64,000 bases of DNA from Caldilineaceae bacterium. GTDB taxonomy: Bacteria > Chloroflexota > Anaerolineae > Caldilineales > Caldilineaceae. The stretch's first letter is position 1; each line of letters starts with the position of its first letter. A program made the position numbers and the translations under genes. The stretch covers positions 1-64,000 of the forward strand of contig JAHBVF010000027.1 in NCBI GenBank assembly GCA_019637685.1, read 5' to 3'. Under the pieces are notes generated by a model. The model was not told the origin of the DNA and ran no database searches. It was given only the letters and a program-made list of their open reading frames with translations. This document shows, piece after piece, positions 56,691-64,000 of this stretch.

Positions 56691-57830
56691 CTACCCGATT
56701 TCGATCATACGCTGCACGGAGCGGGCTGCCCGTACACGGATTTCCTCGGGCACTTCCACTTTGTATTGATTGTGGCGCAGGGCGGCCAGGGTATCTTCCA
56801 GGGTAATCTGGTTCATGTGCGGGCAGCGCACATTGCACAGGCGCAGCATTTCTTTGTCCGGGTTGGAAGCAGTGATGTTGTCGCCCATGGAGCATTCGGT
56901 CAGCAGCAGGTAGTGGGGTGCGCTGGACTTTTCCACGAAGCGAATCATGGCGGTGGTGCTGCCGGAAAAGTCGGAGGCGGCCACCACTTCCGGGCTGCAT
57001 TCCGGGTGGGAGACAATCGCCACATCCGGGAACTGGGCGCGTATGGTGCGAATGTCGTCCACTGTGAATTTTTCGTGGACTTCGCAGCGCCCGTGCCAGC
57101 CCACCACGCCCGGCTGGTCGTGGCCATTTGCCTGGCCGTTGGTGTGGCCGTTTGTCGAACCGTCAACACCGTCAAAGCTGAAAGTCAGGGGCGTCGTCGT
57201 CCGTTTTGGCTGCGGCACAATAATTTTCTTGCCCGTCTCCTGGGCCACATTGCGGGCCAGGTACTCGTCGGGAATGAACAGAATCGTCTCCGCGTCCAGG
57301 GAATTGACCACTGCTACCGCGTTGCCCGAAGTGCAGCAGATGTCGCTCTCCGCCTTCACATCCGCATAGGTGTTGACATATGTCACCACCGGCGCGCCGG
57401 GAAATTGGGCTTTGAGCTGGCGCACATCTTCCGCTGTGATGCTGGCGGCCAGAGAGCAGCCGGCCTTGGCCGCGGGGAGCAGGACGGTCTTCTCCGGGTT
57501 GAGGATTTTGGCTGTTTCGGCCATAAACTCCACACCGCAGAAGACAATAATGTCTTTGTCTGTCTCCGCGGCCTTGCGGCTCAGAAAGAGCGAGTCGCCC
57601 ACAAAGTCGGGAATCGAGTGGAAGAGAACCGGCTCCATATAGTTGTGGCCGAGAATGACCGCGTTTTTCTCTACTTTCAGCCGCTGAATTTCATAGACAA
57701 TCTCGGCTTTGATCTGCAACTCCACATCGGGTGCAACATGGGACAGGCGAGCTTGCAGCCACGTGTAGGTCTCGCGGACTGAACTCGTCGGGGAAAGGGT
57801 TGTGGGGGAAAGAGTCGTGGGGGAAGTCAC
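56691..57830 (-). CDS. nadA: Quinolinate synthase
   Basis: 379 aa. GTG start at 57830 with GGAGA 6 bp upstream. The three 4Fe-4S ligands are Cys125 (KAGCSLA), Cys249 (GRCEVHEKF) and Cys336 (RCPHMN); ILGHNYMEP and the DICCTSGNAV segment are family marks. It condenses iminoaspartate with DHAP to quinolinate in the cytoplasm. Residues about 211-241 are a low-complexity Asn-Gly-His linker (STNGHTNGQANGH), absent from typical NadA. The N-terminus has a TTLSP repeat. Translationally close to nadC (9-bp gap). Confidence 0.95.
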   Translation of the reverse strand: MTSPTTLSPTTLSPTSSVRETYTWLQARLSHVAPDVELQIKAEIVYEIQRLKVEKNAVILGHNYMEPVLFHSIPDFVGDSLFLSRKAAETDKDIIVFCGVEFMAETAKILNPEKTVLLPAAKAGCSLAASITAEDVRQLKAQFPGAPVVTYVNTYADVKAESDICCTSGNAVAVVNSLDAETILFIPDEYLARNVAQETGKKIIVPQPKRTTTPLTFSFDGVDGSTNGHTNGQANGHDQPGVVGWHGRCEVHEKFTVDDIRTIRAQFPDVAIVSHPECSPEVVAASDFSGSTTAMIRFVEKSSAPHYLLLTECSMGDNITASNPDKEMLRLCNVRCPHMNQITLEDTLAALRHNQYKVEVPEEIRVRAARSVQRMIEIG

Positions 57831-57839
57831 TGTTTTCTC

Positions 57840-58700
57840 CTATTCCAACAAGAAACTGATATCCAATGATTCGAACGAGTGGGTCGGTTTGCCCACGGAA
57901 ATGTAATCGACGCCCGTGGCGGCAATGGCCGCGGCTGTCTCCAGGGATGCGCCGCCGGACGCTTCCAAGGGCGTGGAACCAGCGGTGATTGCCACGGCCT
58001 CGCGCATCTCCGCCAGCCCCATATTGTCCAGCATAATCCGGTCTACGCCCAGGGCCAGGGCTTCCTTCAGTTCGTCCAGATTTGTCACCTCCACTTCAAT
58101 AGGGCGGCCCCGCCTGTCGGCAGAACGCACCCGGTCCACGGCCGCGCTGATACCGCCCGCGGCCACAATATGATTTTCTTTGATTAGGGCCATATCGAAC
58201 AGGCCGAAGCGGTGATTCTGTCCGCCGCCCAGCCGGACCGCCCATTTGTCAAAGGCGCGCAGGCCCGGCGTCGTCTTGCGTGTGTCCAGAATCACTGTCC
58301 CCGTGCCCGCCACCGCATCCACAAAGCGGTGGGTCAGGCTGGCAATTCCAGACATGCGCTGGAGAAAGTTGAGGGCTGTGCGTTCGCCGGTCAAAAGGGC
58401 ACGGGTCGGGCCACTGACCTGGGCCAGCAGATCGCCGGGTTTTACCTGTGCGCCCTCTGCCACCAGCGGCTCGAAGCGCACACTTTCATCCACCAGTTGA
58501 AAAGCCGTCTGCGCTACAGCCAGCCCGGCCACCACACCTGCTGCCTTGGCGATCAGCCGCCCCTTGCCTCTGGCGTCGGCAGGCACAATCGAGAGTGTCG
58601 TCACATCTCCATCGCCGATGTCTTCGTCCAGGGCGGCCCGAATGCGTGCGGCCATATCCTCTTTCAGTGCTATATCTTCCTCTTGCACCGCTCTGCTCAT
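57840..58700 (-). CDS. nadC: Nicotinate-nucleotide pyrophosphorylase (quinolinate phosphoribosyltransferase)
   Basis: 286 aa. DTRKTTPGLRAFDKWAVRLGGG (substrate and PRPP sites), LIKENH and IMLDNM, and ASGGASLE near the C-terminus. Converts quinolinate and PRPP to nicotinate mononucleotide. First gene of nadC-nadA; no nadB (aspartate oxidase) follows, so iminoaspartate must be made elsewhere. Confidence 0.95.
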   Translation of the reverse strand: MSRAVQEEDIALKEDMAARIRAALDEDIGDGDVTTLSIVPADARGKGRLIAKAAGVVAGLAVAQTAFQLVDESVRFEPLVAEGAQVKPGDLLAQVSGPTRALLTGERTALNFLQRMSGIASLTHRFVDAVAGTGTVILDTRKTTPGLRAFDKWAVRLGGGQNHRFGLFDMALIKENHIVAAGGISAAVDRVRSADRRGRPIEVEVTNLDELKEALALGVDRIMLDNMGLAEMREAVAITAGSTPLEASGGASLETAAAIAATGVDYISVGKPTHSFESLDISFLLE

Positions 58701-58877
58701 TTTTTATTGCTCCAAAGTAAATTTAGTGTTTTCTGTACACCAAGATAAAGCGCAGCCAATGTACCACTGATTTGGGTAGCTGCGCAAGTATGGATTTACG
58801 AAGGGAACTGGAATGGCGTGAGGGTTTGATCAGAATGGACGTAGCTCGGCCACTGTTGCCAGATATCGTCCACTTCT

Positions 58878-59975
58878 TTACTTGTGATCGCGATAGGCCA
58901 AGTAGGCATCCAACGCCTGGATGGCCCCGGCTGCATCCACCGTTTGCAAAAGTGCTCTCCGCAACCCCCGCGCACCGGGCATCTGCCGGGCATAGCAGCT
59001 CAAATGTTTGTGCATACGCTGGAAAGCATAGCCAGGCCAGGTGGACAGAGACTTTTCGAAGAGAAGGAGGTGCTCTCTGGCAATAGAAAGCCGCCGATAC
59101 CTCTCCGCTACAAAGGGGCCGCTTGCCGTCGGATTGGCTGTGTGCGCGCAAAAGACAAACGGGTTGCCGTAGCTGGCCCGCCCAATCAGAACCCCATCTA
59201 CGCCGTAGGCGTCTGCCCGCGCCAATGCATCCGCTCGATCCGCCACATCCCCGTTGCCCAGAATCAGCGTACCCGATCCCCGCGCCAGTTCCACCGTCCG
59301 CCCAATCGCCGACCAGTCCGCGCTCCCGCTGTAGGCTTGGGCCAGGGTGCGCCCGTGGAGGCTGATGGCCGCGGGCGCACAGTCGAGCAGATGGGGAATC
59401 CACTCGTCCACCTGCGGGTGGTCATAGCCGATGCGGGTCTTGACGCTGACGGGCACGTCACGGGGTTGCCGGTACTGGGCAGGGAGCCGGGCGTGGCTTT
59501 GCTCCACCCGGTCGGCCAGCGCAGGCGCAAGACCGGGTACATCCCAGGCCGTTGCGCCCTTCTGCCAATCATAGACACCGGCCCGCGCCGCCGCGATGAT
59601 CTCTGCCGCCAGCGCGGGTGTGCGGATCAGCCCCGCGCCCGCGCCATTTTCGGCCACACTGTTGCTGGGGCAGCCCATATTGATGTCGATACCGTCAAAG
59701 CCCAGACGGCAGAGCAACACAGCCACCCCGCGAAAGGCATCCGGCGCTGTGCCGTAGACCTGGGCCACAATCGGGCGCTGGCTCTCGTCGTAGAGCAGCT
59801 CCCTCAGCAGCTTCATCTCGCCCGCGATCAGCCGCTCCACTCGCACAAATTCCGTGAAGATCAGGTCCGGGTTGCCGTAGCGCTTCTGAATGTGGCGATA
59901 GGGGTGATCGGTCATCCCGTCCATGGGAGAGAGGCCGATGAGCGGACGGGGGAGGGTGTTCCAGAGGTGGGGCAT
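58878..59975 (-). CDS. tRNA-dihydrouridine synthase family protein
   Basis: 365 aa. FMN TIM barrel: LSPMDGMTDHPYRHI (15-29), catalytic Cys102 in INMGCPSNSVAENGAGAGL, VSVKTRIG and LHGRT, IGRASYGNPF. Reduces uridines in tRNA D-loops. The start ATG directly follows the toxin stop (TAGATG), so it is probably co-translated with the TA pair. The family's A/B/C class is not assigned. Confidence 0.9.
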   Translation of the reverse strand: MPHLWNTLPRPLIGLSPMDGMTDHPYRHIQKRYGNPDLIFTEFVRVERLIAGEMKLLRELLYDESQRPIVAQVYGTAPDAFRGVAVLLCRLGFDGIDINMGCPSNSVAENGAGAGLIRTPALAAEIIAAARAGVYDWQKGATAWDVPGLAPALADRVEQSHARLPAQYRQPRDVPVSVKTRIGYDHPQVDEWIPHLLDCAPAAISLHGRTLAQAYSGSADWSAIGRTVELARGSGTLILGNGDVADRADALARADAYGVDGVLIGRASYGNPFVFCAHTANPTASGPFVAERYRRLSIAREHLLLFEKSLSTWPGYAFQRMHKHLSCYARQMPGARGLRRALLQTVDAAGAIQALDAYLAYRDHK

Positions 59976-60323
59976 CTATTGCGTAAACCATTCTTGCACG
60001 AAAGCGATTAAGTCTTCCAGATTGGTTACGGTGGAAGGAATCGGTCTCTCCTTGTCCGGTGTGTGGGTGTGATGAGGAGTTGTACTGATAGACGGCCAAT
60101 GAGGGGCGTTGTCCCAACGGCGGCGCAGGCTACCGTTACTTTCCATCCATTGATAGGCATATTTTCGGCTGCCGTCAACGAATAGATAATCACGCAGTTC
60201 TAAACGGCTATCGTCCTGCAAAACGGCGGATAGCTGTAACAGATACGCATCGCCTTCCTGTTCGTAGCGGACGACGCGCCAGGATTTGAACAGCGACGGG
60301 TTGGACTCAAAGAGGTGAAGCAT
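59976..60323 (-). CDS. TumE/DUF6516-like toxin
   Basis: 115 aa. LELRDYLFVDGSRKYAYQWM and RRRWDNAPHWPSISTTPHHTH are the recognisable DUF6516 (TumE) core, a toxin-antitoxin toxin family. ATG 2 nt after the upstream partner's stop. It overlaps none of its neighbours but ends exactly at the dus start. Confidence 0.8.
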   Translation of the reverse strand: MLHLFESNPSLFKSWRVVRYEQEGDAYLLQLSAVLQDDSRLELRDYLFVDGSRKYAYQWMESNGSLRRRWDNAPHWPSISTTPHHTHTPDKERPIPSTVTNLEDLIAFVQEWFTQ

Positions 60324-60325
60324 AG

Positions 60326-60628
60326 CTATTGGGATGCGATAGCAGTCAATTGACCGTTGACGATTTCAAGAGCATCTGCATACCACTGCCACTGCAAATA
60401 GGCGTCATCGACAGCGAAATCTTCGTTGCCTTCCGCTGTGTAGTCGGCGCGCATCTCCCCCAGCGTACAGCCCCACTGGGCTTCCAATTGCTGGATGGCA
60501 GTTTCGTAACGGGATCGGCGCCCCAGCAGAATCATACGGGCTTGCTGGCGGGCGGCTACCAGTGGATCGGAATAACCCAGGGCAGAAAGGACACTTTCGG
60601 TTGTGTAGGGCTTCACAGTTGTTTCCAT
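60326..60628 (-). CDS. Putative antitoxin partner of the TumE-like toxin
   Basis: 100 aa, acidic and helical, with ARQQARMILLGRRSRYETAIQQLEAQWG and AYLQWQWYADALEIVNGQL. I do not recognise a named family; no HTH is evident, unlike the XRE-type partner of characterised TumE systems. Antitoxin role is inferred from gene order and the 2-nt gap. Confidence 0.65.
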   Translation of the reverse strand: METTVKPYTTESVLSALGYSDPLVAARQQARMILLGRRSRYETAIQQLEAQWGCTLGEMRADYTAEGNEDFAVDDAYLQWQWYADALEIVNGQLTAIASQ

Positions 60629-60764
60629 ACGCGAAACTCTCTTTCGTTGATTTCTCTTAAGCCATCCATCGAAGGATTGCCCACATTCCTCTTGCTCTGG
60701 TGTTGCTAAAGTGTATCATACAGATTCAATCTCAGTCTAGAACCACATTACAACTCCCGATTCA

Positions 60765-63700
60765 TCACCGGCGAATCCCCGGCAGATAGACGCGCCACTC
60801 TGTCTGCGCTGGCCCGGTAGGTGTCGCAGTCGGGGTTGGGGTGGCAGTAGCAGTAGTGGTCGGAGTTTGCGTAACGTTTGGCGTGATAGTCAGGGTTGGC
60901 GAAGGAGTGGCGGTTTGTGTACCCGTCCCGGTGGGTACTGGCGTTAAAGTGGGCGAAGGCGTGGTTGTCCGTGTATTTGTCGCTGTTGCTGTGGGTGTCA
61001 ATGTACTGGTGGGCGTTGCCGTCGGCGTCTCTGTCGGTGTCGGTGTCGGCGTGGACGTCGGAGCCTCACCGATTGTAATCGTATGCGTCGTTGTAACGAT
61101 ACCAGCGCTGTTGTTGGCAGCTACTTCAATAGTCTGCGCGCCGATGGTGTTCCAGGTATAAGTGACGGTATCGGTCCGTGACGCGCTGTGGACGATCTGG
61201 CTTTGGCCGCTTGCCTGCCAGGTGTAAGTGAGTGGCACAGTTGTGGTAATCGGGCTGGTGGTGGCTGTGAACAGATAGCTGCTGCCCACAACGCCAACCG
61301 TTGGGCCGTCAATTGCCAGTGTAAGTGGCGGCATATCTGGGGCAAAGTCAGTGGCAGCGTAGGCGGCTGTGGTGTGTAGAGTTGCGGCGCTGGCAACCGG
61401 CACGCTGCCGATGGAAATGTTGTTGAGAACGGCGTCGCTCACAGTGTAGGGCCCGTCCTGCTGGGCCGCCCAGATGTCGGATCCATCGAAGGAGAGGGTC
61501 AAGGTGTAGACGCCCGCCGCTGCGATTTCGCTGTAGACCGCGGTGCTGGCGATGGAGACGCCGCCCTTTGCCAGCCGGGCCGAGAGGGTATAAGTGGCGG
61601 GTTGTGTCACATTGACCCGCACATCCACGCGCAGGGACTCGAAGCGGCCATTGCCGTCGCCATCGATGCCCCGGTCTGCGGCCACGCCTGTGAACTGGGC
61701 CGTGTCCGGGGCAATCGTCCAAATGCGTTCCTCCTGGCGGGTGAAAGGCACGCCGGTGTCGCTGCCCGCGGCTATGACGCTCATCACCACCCGTCCCCCG
61801 GCGTTGGGCACGGTATAATTTGTGCGATAGACCCCGCCGCCCACATCCGCCAGGGGGAGGGTCTCGGTAATGCCGTCGGGCCGGTTCAAGGACGCGGTGA
61901 CTGTGGCCCCGACAATGCCGCCCGCACCGCCCTGTAGCGTGGCGGTGAAGGTGGCCGTATCGCCCACGCCGTAGAGCGTCCTATCCTGGCTGACGGTCAG
62001 CGCGCGGGCGGTCTCCATCGCCACGAAGCCCACATAGCCGGCTGGGCTGTTGCCCACATCTGTGCCTGTAATCTGCAACTGCCAGTCGCCGGCCAGGGTG
62101 CTGGTGAAGGCATAGGAGGCAAAGGCCGGGAACTCCGGGCTGGAGGCTGCGCTAGTGAAGGCCACTTCGTCGGGATGGGCCGCGGCGTAGGCCGGGGTGA
62201 TGGCCTGTCCGTCTGGCCGCAGCAGTGAGAAGTCGACGATTCCGTCGCTCCAGGCCAGTGTGAAAAGAGAAGCAGTCGCGGTGTCTACGCTGAGGGTGTG
62301 GGTGACAGTCTGGCCGGTAGAAACCTGATCACTGACACTGGCTGTCGTCTGTGACAGGGTGGAAACATCAGCAGATGCCCGCGTCTGTTGGACAGCCAGC
62401 GGGTCCCGGCAAAAATCAGGACGGGCGATTTTGCCCATCTGGTATTGAATACAGGCATAGGATTGGCTACGGTTTTCGGATGAACCGCCATCACTTTTGT
62501 CGCGGTTTTCGTAATAGGCGTTGCCCCAACTGCCAATATGCACTTCATCGGTCCAATAGCGGGCCATATTCTTGGGGTCTGCTCCGCCAGTCCAATCCCA
62601 GGGCGCTGGTCGGTTGAATGGATATACCCACCCCACCGCACTGCTACGACCTACGAGGCCGTCGTGTGGGCCGTCGGTTAGTGATGTCAGCCATCCCAAT
62701 CCATACGTGGCAGGTGACCTATCACCCCCGATGAATGTGTATCGAATACTGGCTTGGTTGGCATTGGCGGGGTTGCCGTTGAAAAGGATCATCTCTTCAA
62801 CACTCATCTGACATACCGCTGCCTGCCACAAGCATATGCCTTCTCCAACCGGAATGGGAAGGCCGTGGGCTTTCAAATAAGTTTCGCCCAATTTGATCAG
62901 AATTTTACCTACCAAAGCTGAGTTGAAACCGGCATGTGGCGAGCCAAGGGTGTAGACCGCTCGCACTTTATCCCGACAATCGGGAAGCGCCAGGCATCCC
63001 CGTGTCACCAGTCCGCCCATACTGTGGGCGACGATTGTGATCTTCTGGTGGCCGGATGTCTCGTAGAGCGCTGCAACCTGTTTTCTCAGACACTCGGCGT
63101 TTGTCTCAATGGAAGGTGTGCGGATTGGTCTGCTGTTAAGATGGGCAATCCAAACCTCATATTCTTGGGTGAACCAGCCTGGCAAGTCACCCAGAGTTGA
63201 TGGAGCGACAGGATATAGCTGGGGAGTGTCTGTACACCGGTATCCATCACCAAAGAGTTGGATGCCATGAACGACCACCAATGGCGGTCGGATTGGCCCT
63301 GTGTAGCGCAGGGAGGTCATACCACCACCCCCGCTCGCTGAGAAGACAACGCCATCACGATAGGCAAGATGGTATGGAGCGAAATGTGTGAAGTGAGCGA
63401 TTTGCCTAGGTTCACGCGCATTTGACATATCTAGGACGAGCAAGCTTGCATCTCCTATTGAAATAAAGATCCTAGTGCCGTCTACTGCGACGTCTAATAC
63501 ACTGGCTATCGTAGGGAAAAAGGCGATCTCTGAGGGATTGGTCGGGTCAGTGAAATCGATAATCACCAGGCCATTCGGCGTTCCACCATTTGATATTCCA
63601 AGTAGGAGGTAGTCACCGTAAATCTTGATTTCTGTAATTGAATATTCGAGAGAAGCAACTGGAACTGGAGAAATCGGATTAGAAACATCTAGGACTGTGG

Positions 63701-64000
63701 TACCAGAGCCAATCACAAATGCATATTCATCTATGATTTCGATATGTCCGTAACCTACGTATCCGAAGCGTCCAACGTTAATGAAATTGTGAGGGTTGGA
63801 GATGTCGTATATGGATACATAGCCTGACCAGGAACGAACATAGGCATAGTTATCTATTAGGTCAAATTCCTGAGTCTGTTCAATGATTGGATGGGCTATC
63901 ACTATGGGAGATCGTGGATCAGATACATCAAGAACATAGACACCGCTGGCTCCGTAACTTTGATAAGCAACAACGTAAACGAACGTTCCTGATATGGCAA
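60765..64000 (-). CDS. Large secreted mosaic protein with LVIVD repeats and lipase domain (5' end outside window)
   Basis: The frame stays open to the window edge, so the N-terminus lies beyond 64000; over 1075 residues are visible. In order: LVIVD-type propeller repeats (VYVLDVSDPRSP, VSIYDISNPHNF, TTVLDVSNPISP, LLVLDMSNAREP); an alpha/beta-hydrolase domain with nucleophile elbow VAHSMGGLVTRG and preceding VVVHGIQLFGDG, of the PGAP1/lipase type; a pre-peptidase C-terminal-like region (VTHTLSVDTATASLF...DWQLQITGTD); Ig-like and PKD-like domains; and a Thr/Pro repeat tail (TPTPTATPT). It ends VYLPGIRR. Probably extracellular ester hydrolase or adhesin. Confidence 0.85.
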   Translation of the reverse strand, partial: AISGTFVYVVAYQSYGASGVYVLDVSDPRSPIVIAHPIIEQTQEFDLIDNYAYVRSWSGYVSIYDISNPHNFINVGRFGYVGYGHIEIIDEYAFVIGSGTTVLDVSNPISPVPVASLEYSITEIKIYGDYLLLGISNGGTPNGLVIIDFTDPTNPSEIAFFPTIASVLDVAVDGTRIFISIGDASLLVLDMSNAREPRQIAHFTHFAPYHLAYRDGVVFSASGGGGMTSLRYTGPIRPPLVVVHGIQLFGDGYRCTDTPQLYPVAPSTLGDLPGWFTQEYEVWIAHLNSRPIRTPSIETNAECLRKQVAALYETSGHQKITIVAHSMGGLVTRGCLALPDCRDKVRAVYTLGSPHAGFNSALVGKILIKLGETYLKAHGLPIPVGEGICLWQAAVCQMSVEEMILFNGNPANANQASIRYTFIGGDRSPATYGLGWLTSLTDGPHDGLVGRSSAVGWVYPFNRPAPWDWTGGADPKNMARYWTDEVHIGSWGNAYYENRDKSDGGSSENRSQSYACIQYQMGKIARPDFCRDPLAVQQTRASADVSTLSQTTASVSDQVSTGQTVTHTLSVDTATASLFTLAWSDGIVDFSLLRPDGQAITPAYAAAHPDEVAFTSAASSPEFPAFASYAFTSTLAGDWQLQITGTDVGNSPAGYVGFVAMETARALTVSQDRTLYGVGDTATFTATLQGGAGGIVGATVTASLNRPDGITETLPLADVGGGVYRTNYTVPNAGGRVVMSVIAAGSDTGVPFTRQEERIWTIAPDTAQFTGVAADRGIDGDGNGRFESLRVDVRVNVTQPATYTLSARLAKGGVSIASTAVYSEIAAAGVYTLTLSFDGSDIWAAQQDGPYTVSDAVLNNISIGSVPVASAATLHTTAAYAATDFAPDMPPLTLAIDGPTVGVVGSSYLFTATTSPITTTVPLTYTWQASGQSQIVHSASRTDTVTYTWNTIGAQTIEVAANNSAGIVTTTHTITIGEAPTSTPTPTPTETPTATPTSTLTPTATATNTRTTTPSPTLTPVPTGTGTQTATPSPTLTITPNVTQTPTTTATATPTPTATPTGPAQTEWRVYLPGIRR

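Overview
The window looks like chromosomal DNA of a GC-rich, free-living heterotroph, most likely a Chloroflexota member of the Caldilineae/Anaerolineae type. This is inferred from content, not from a marker tree. It rests on a RhaEW-type fused aldolase/dehydrogenase, many sulfatases and sugar-acid enzymes next to an oligopeptide-type ABC importer, an NrfC-NrfD fusion beside a molybdopterin oxidoreductase, secreted proteins ending in a short LP-containing hydrophobic tail, and intergenic DNA packed with short phased repeats and palindromic elements. No phage, transposase, CRISPR array or rRNA is visible.

Layout. 0.1-3 kb: a secreted YVTN beta-propeller and a sulfatase (both -). 3.2-9.4 kb: a five-gene dipeptide/oligopeptide ABC importer (+) from a clear sigma-70-like promoter. 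9.5-15 kb: EttA, a small membrane protein, a second ABC-F ATPase and a COG4091-type dehydrogenase with a SAF domain. 15.2-20 kb: a fused four-cluster ferredoxin/NrfD membrane protein and a DMSO-reductase-family molybdoenzyme, a respiratory module of unknown substrate. 20-27 kb: a membrane protein, glutamine-dependent NAD synthetase, and a 1071-residue DUF4157 (eCIS-associated) protein with a C-terminal region resembling zinc phospholipase C/P1 nuclease. 27-28.3 kb: six tRNAs and the RNase P RNA gene, all -. 28.5-34.9 kb: a ManD-like dehydratase, then a cobalamin unit (ferredoxin, PduO adenosyltransferase, BtuD, BtuC, BtuF) behind a cobalamin riboswitch with its own promoter and intrinsic terminator. 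34.9-53 kb: a methyltransferase, a secreted protein of unknown function, an argininosuccinate-lyase homologue, sugar-metabolism enzymes (isomerase, RhaEW), three flavoproteins, a hydroxyacid dehydrogenase, a second sulfatase, and a NYN-LOTUS protein. 53.7-60.6 kb: a YchF-like GTPase, an S1-domain protein, nadC-nadA, and a TumE-like toxin/antitoxin pair abutting a dus gene. 60.7-64 kb: the 3' part of a very large secreted lipase-like mosaic protein that runs off the window.

How genes fit together. Carbohydrate and sulfated-glycan use (two sulfatases, ManD-like, isomerase, RhaEW, hydroxyacid dehydrogenase) recurs across the window as separate small units. Cobalamin uptake and adenosylation form one riboswitch-controlled unit. 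NAD synthesis is represented at two places (nadE; nadC-nadA, no nadB).

The most unusual material is: (i) two 162-bp palindromic elements whose central 22 bp is inverted between copies; (ii) 8-bp and 10-bp phased repeats, one array lying inside the molybdoenzyme reading frame; (iii) the DUF4157 protein with three CxCxxC motifs and a PLC-like C-terminus; (iv) the TA pair fused by adjacency to dus; (v) the NYN-LOTUS protein; (vi) a small two-TM gene broken by a single frameshift in a C run; (vii) a promoter-like motif shared by two nearby genes.
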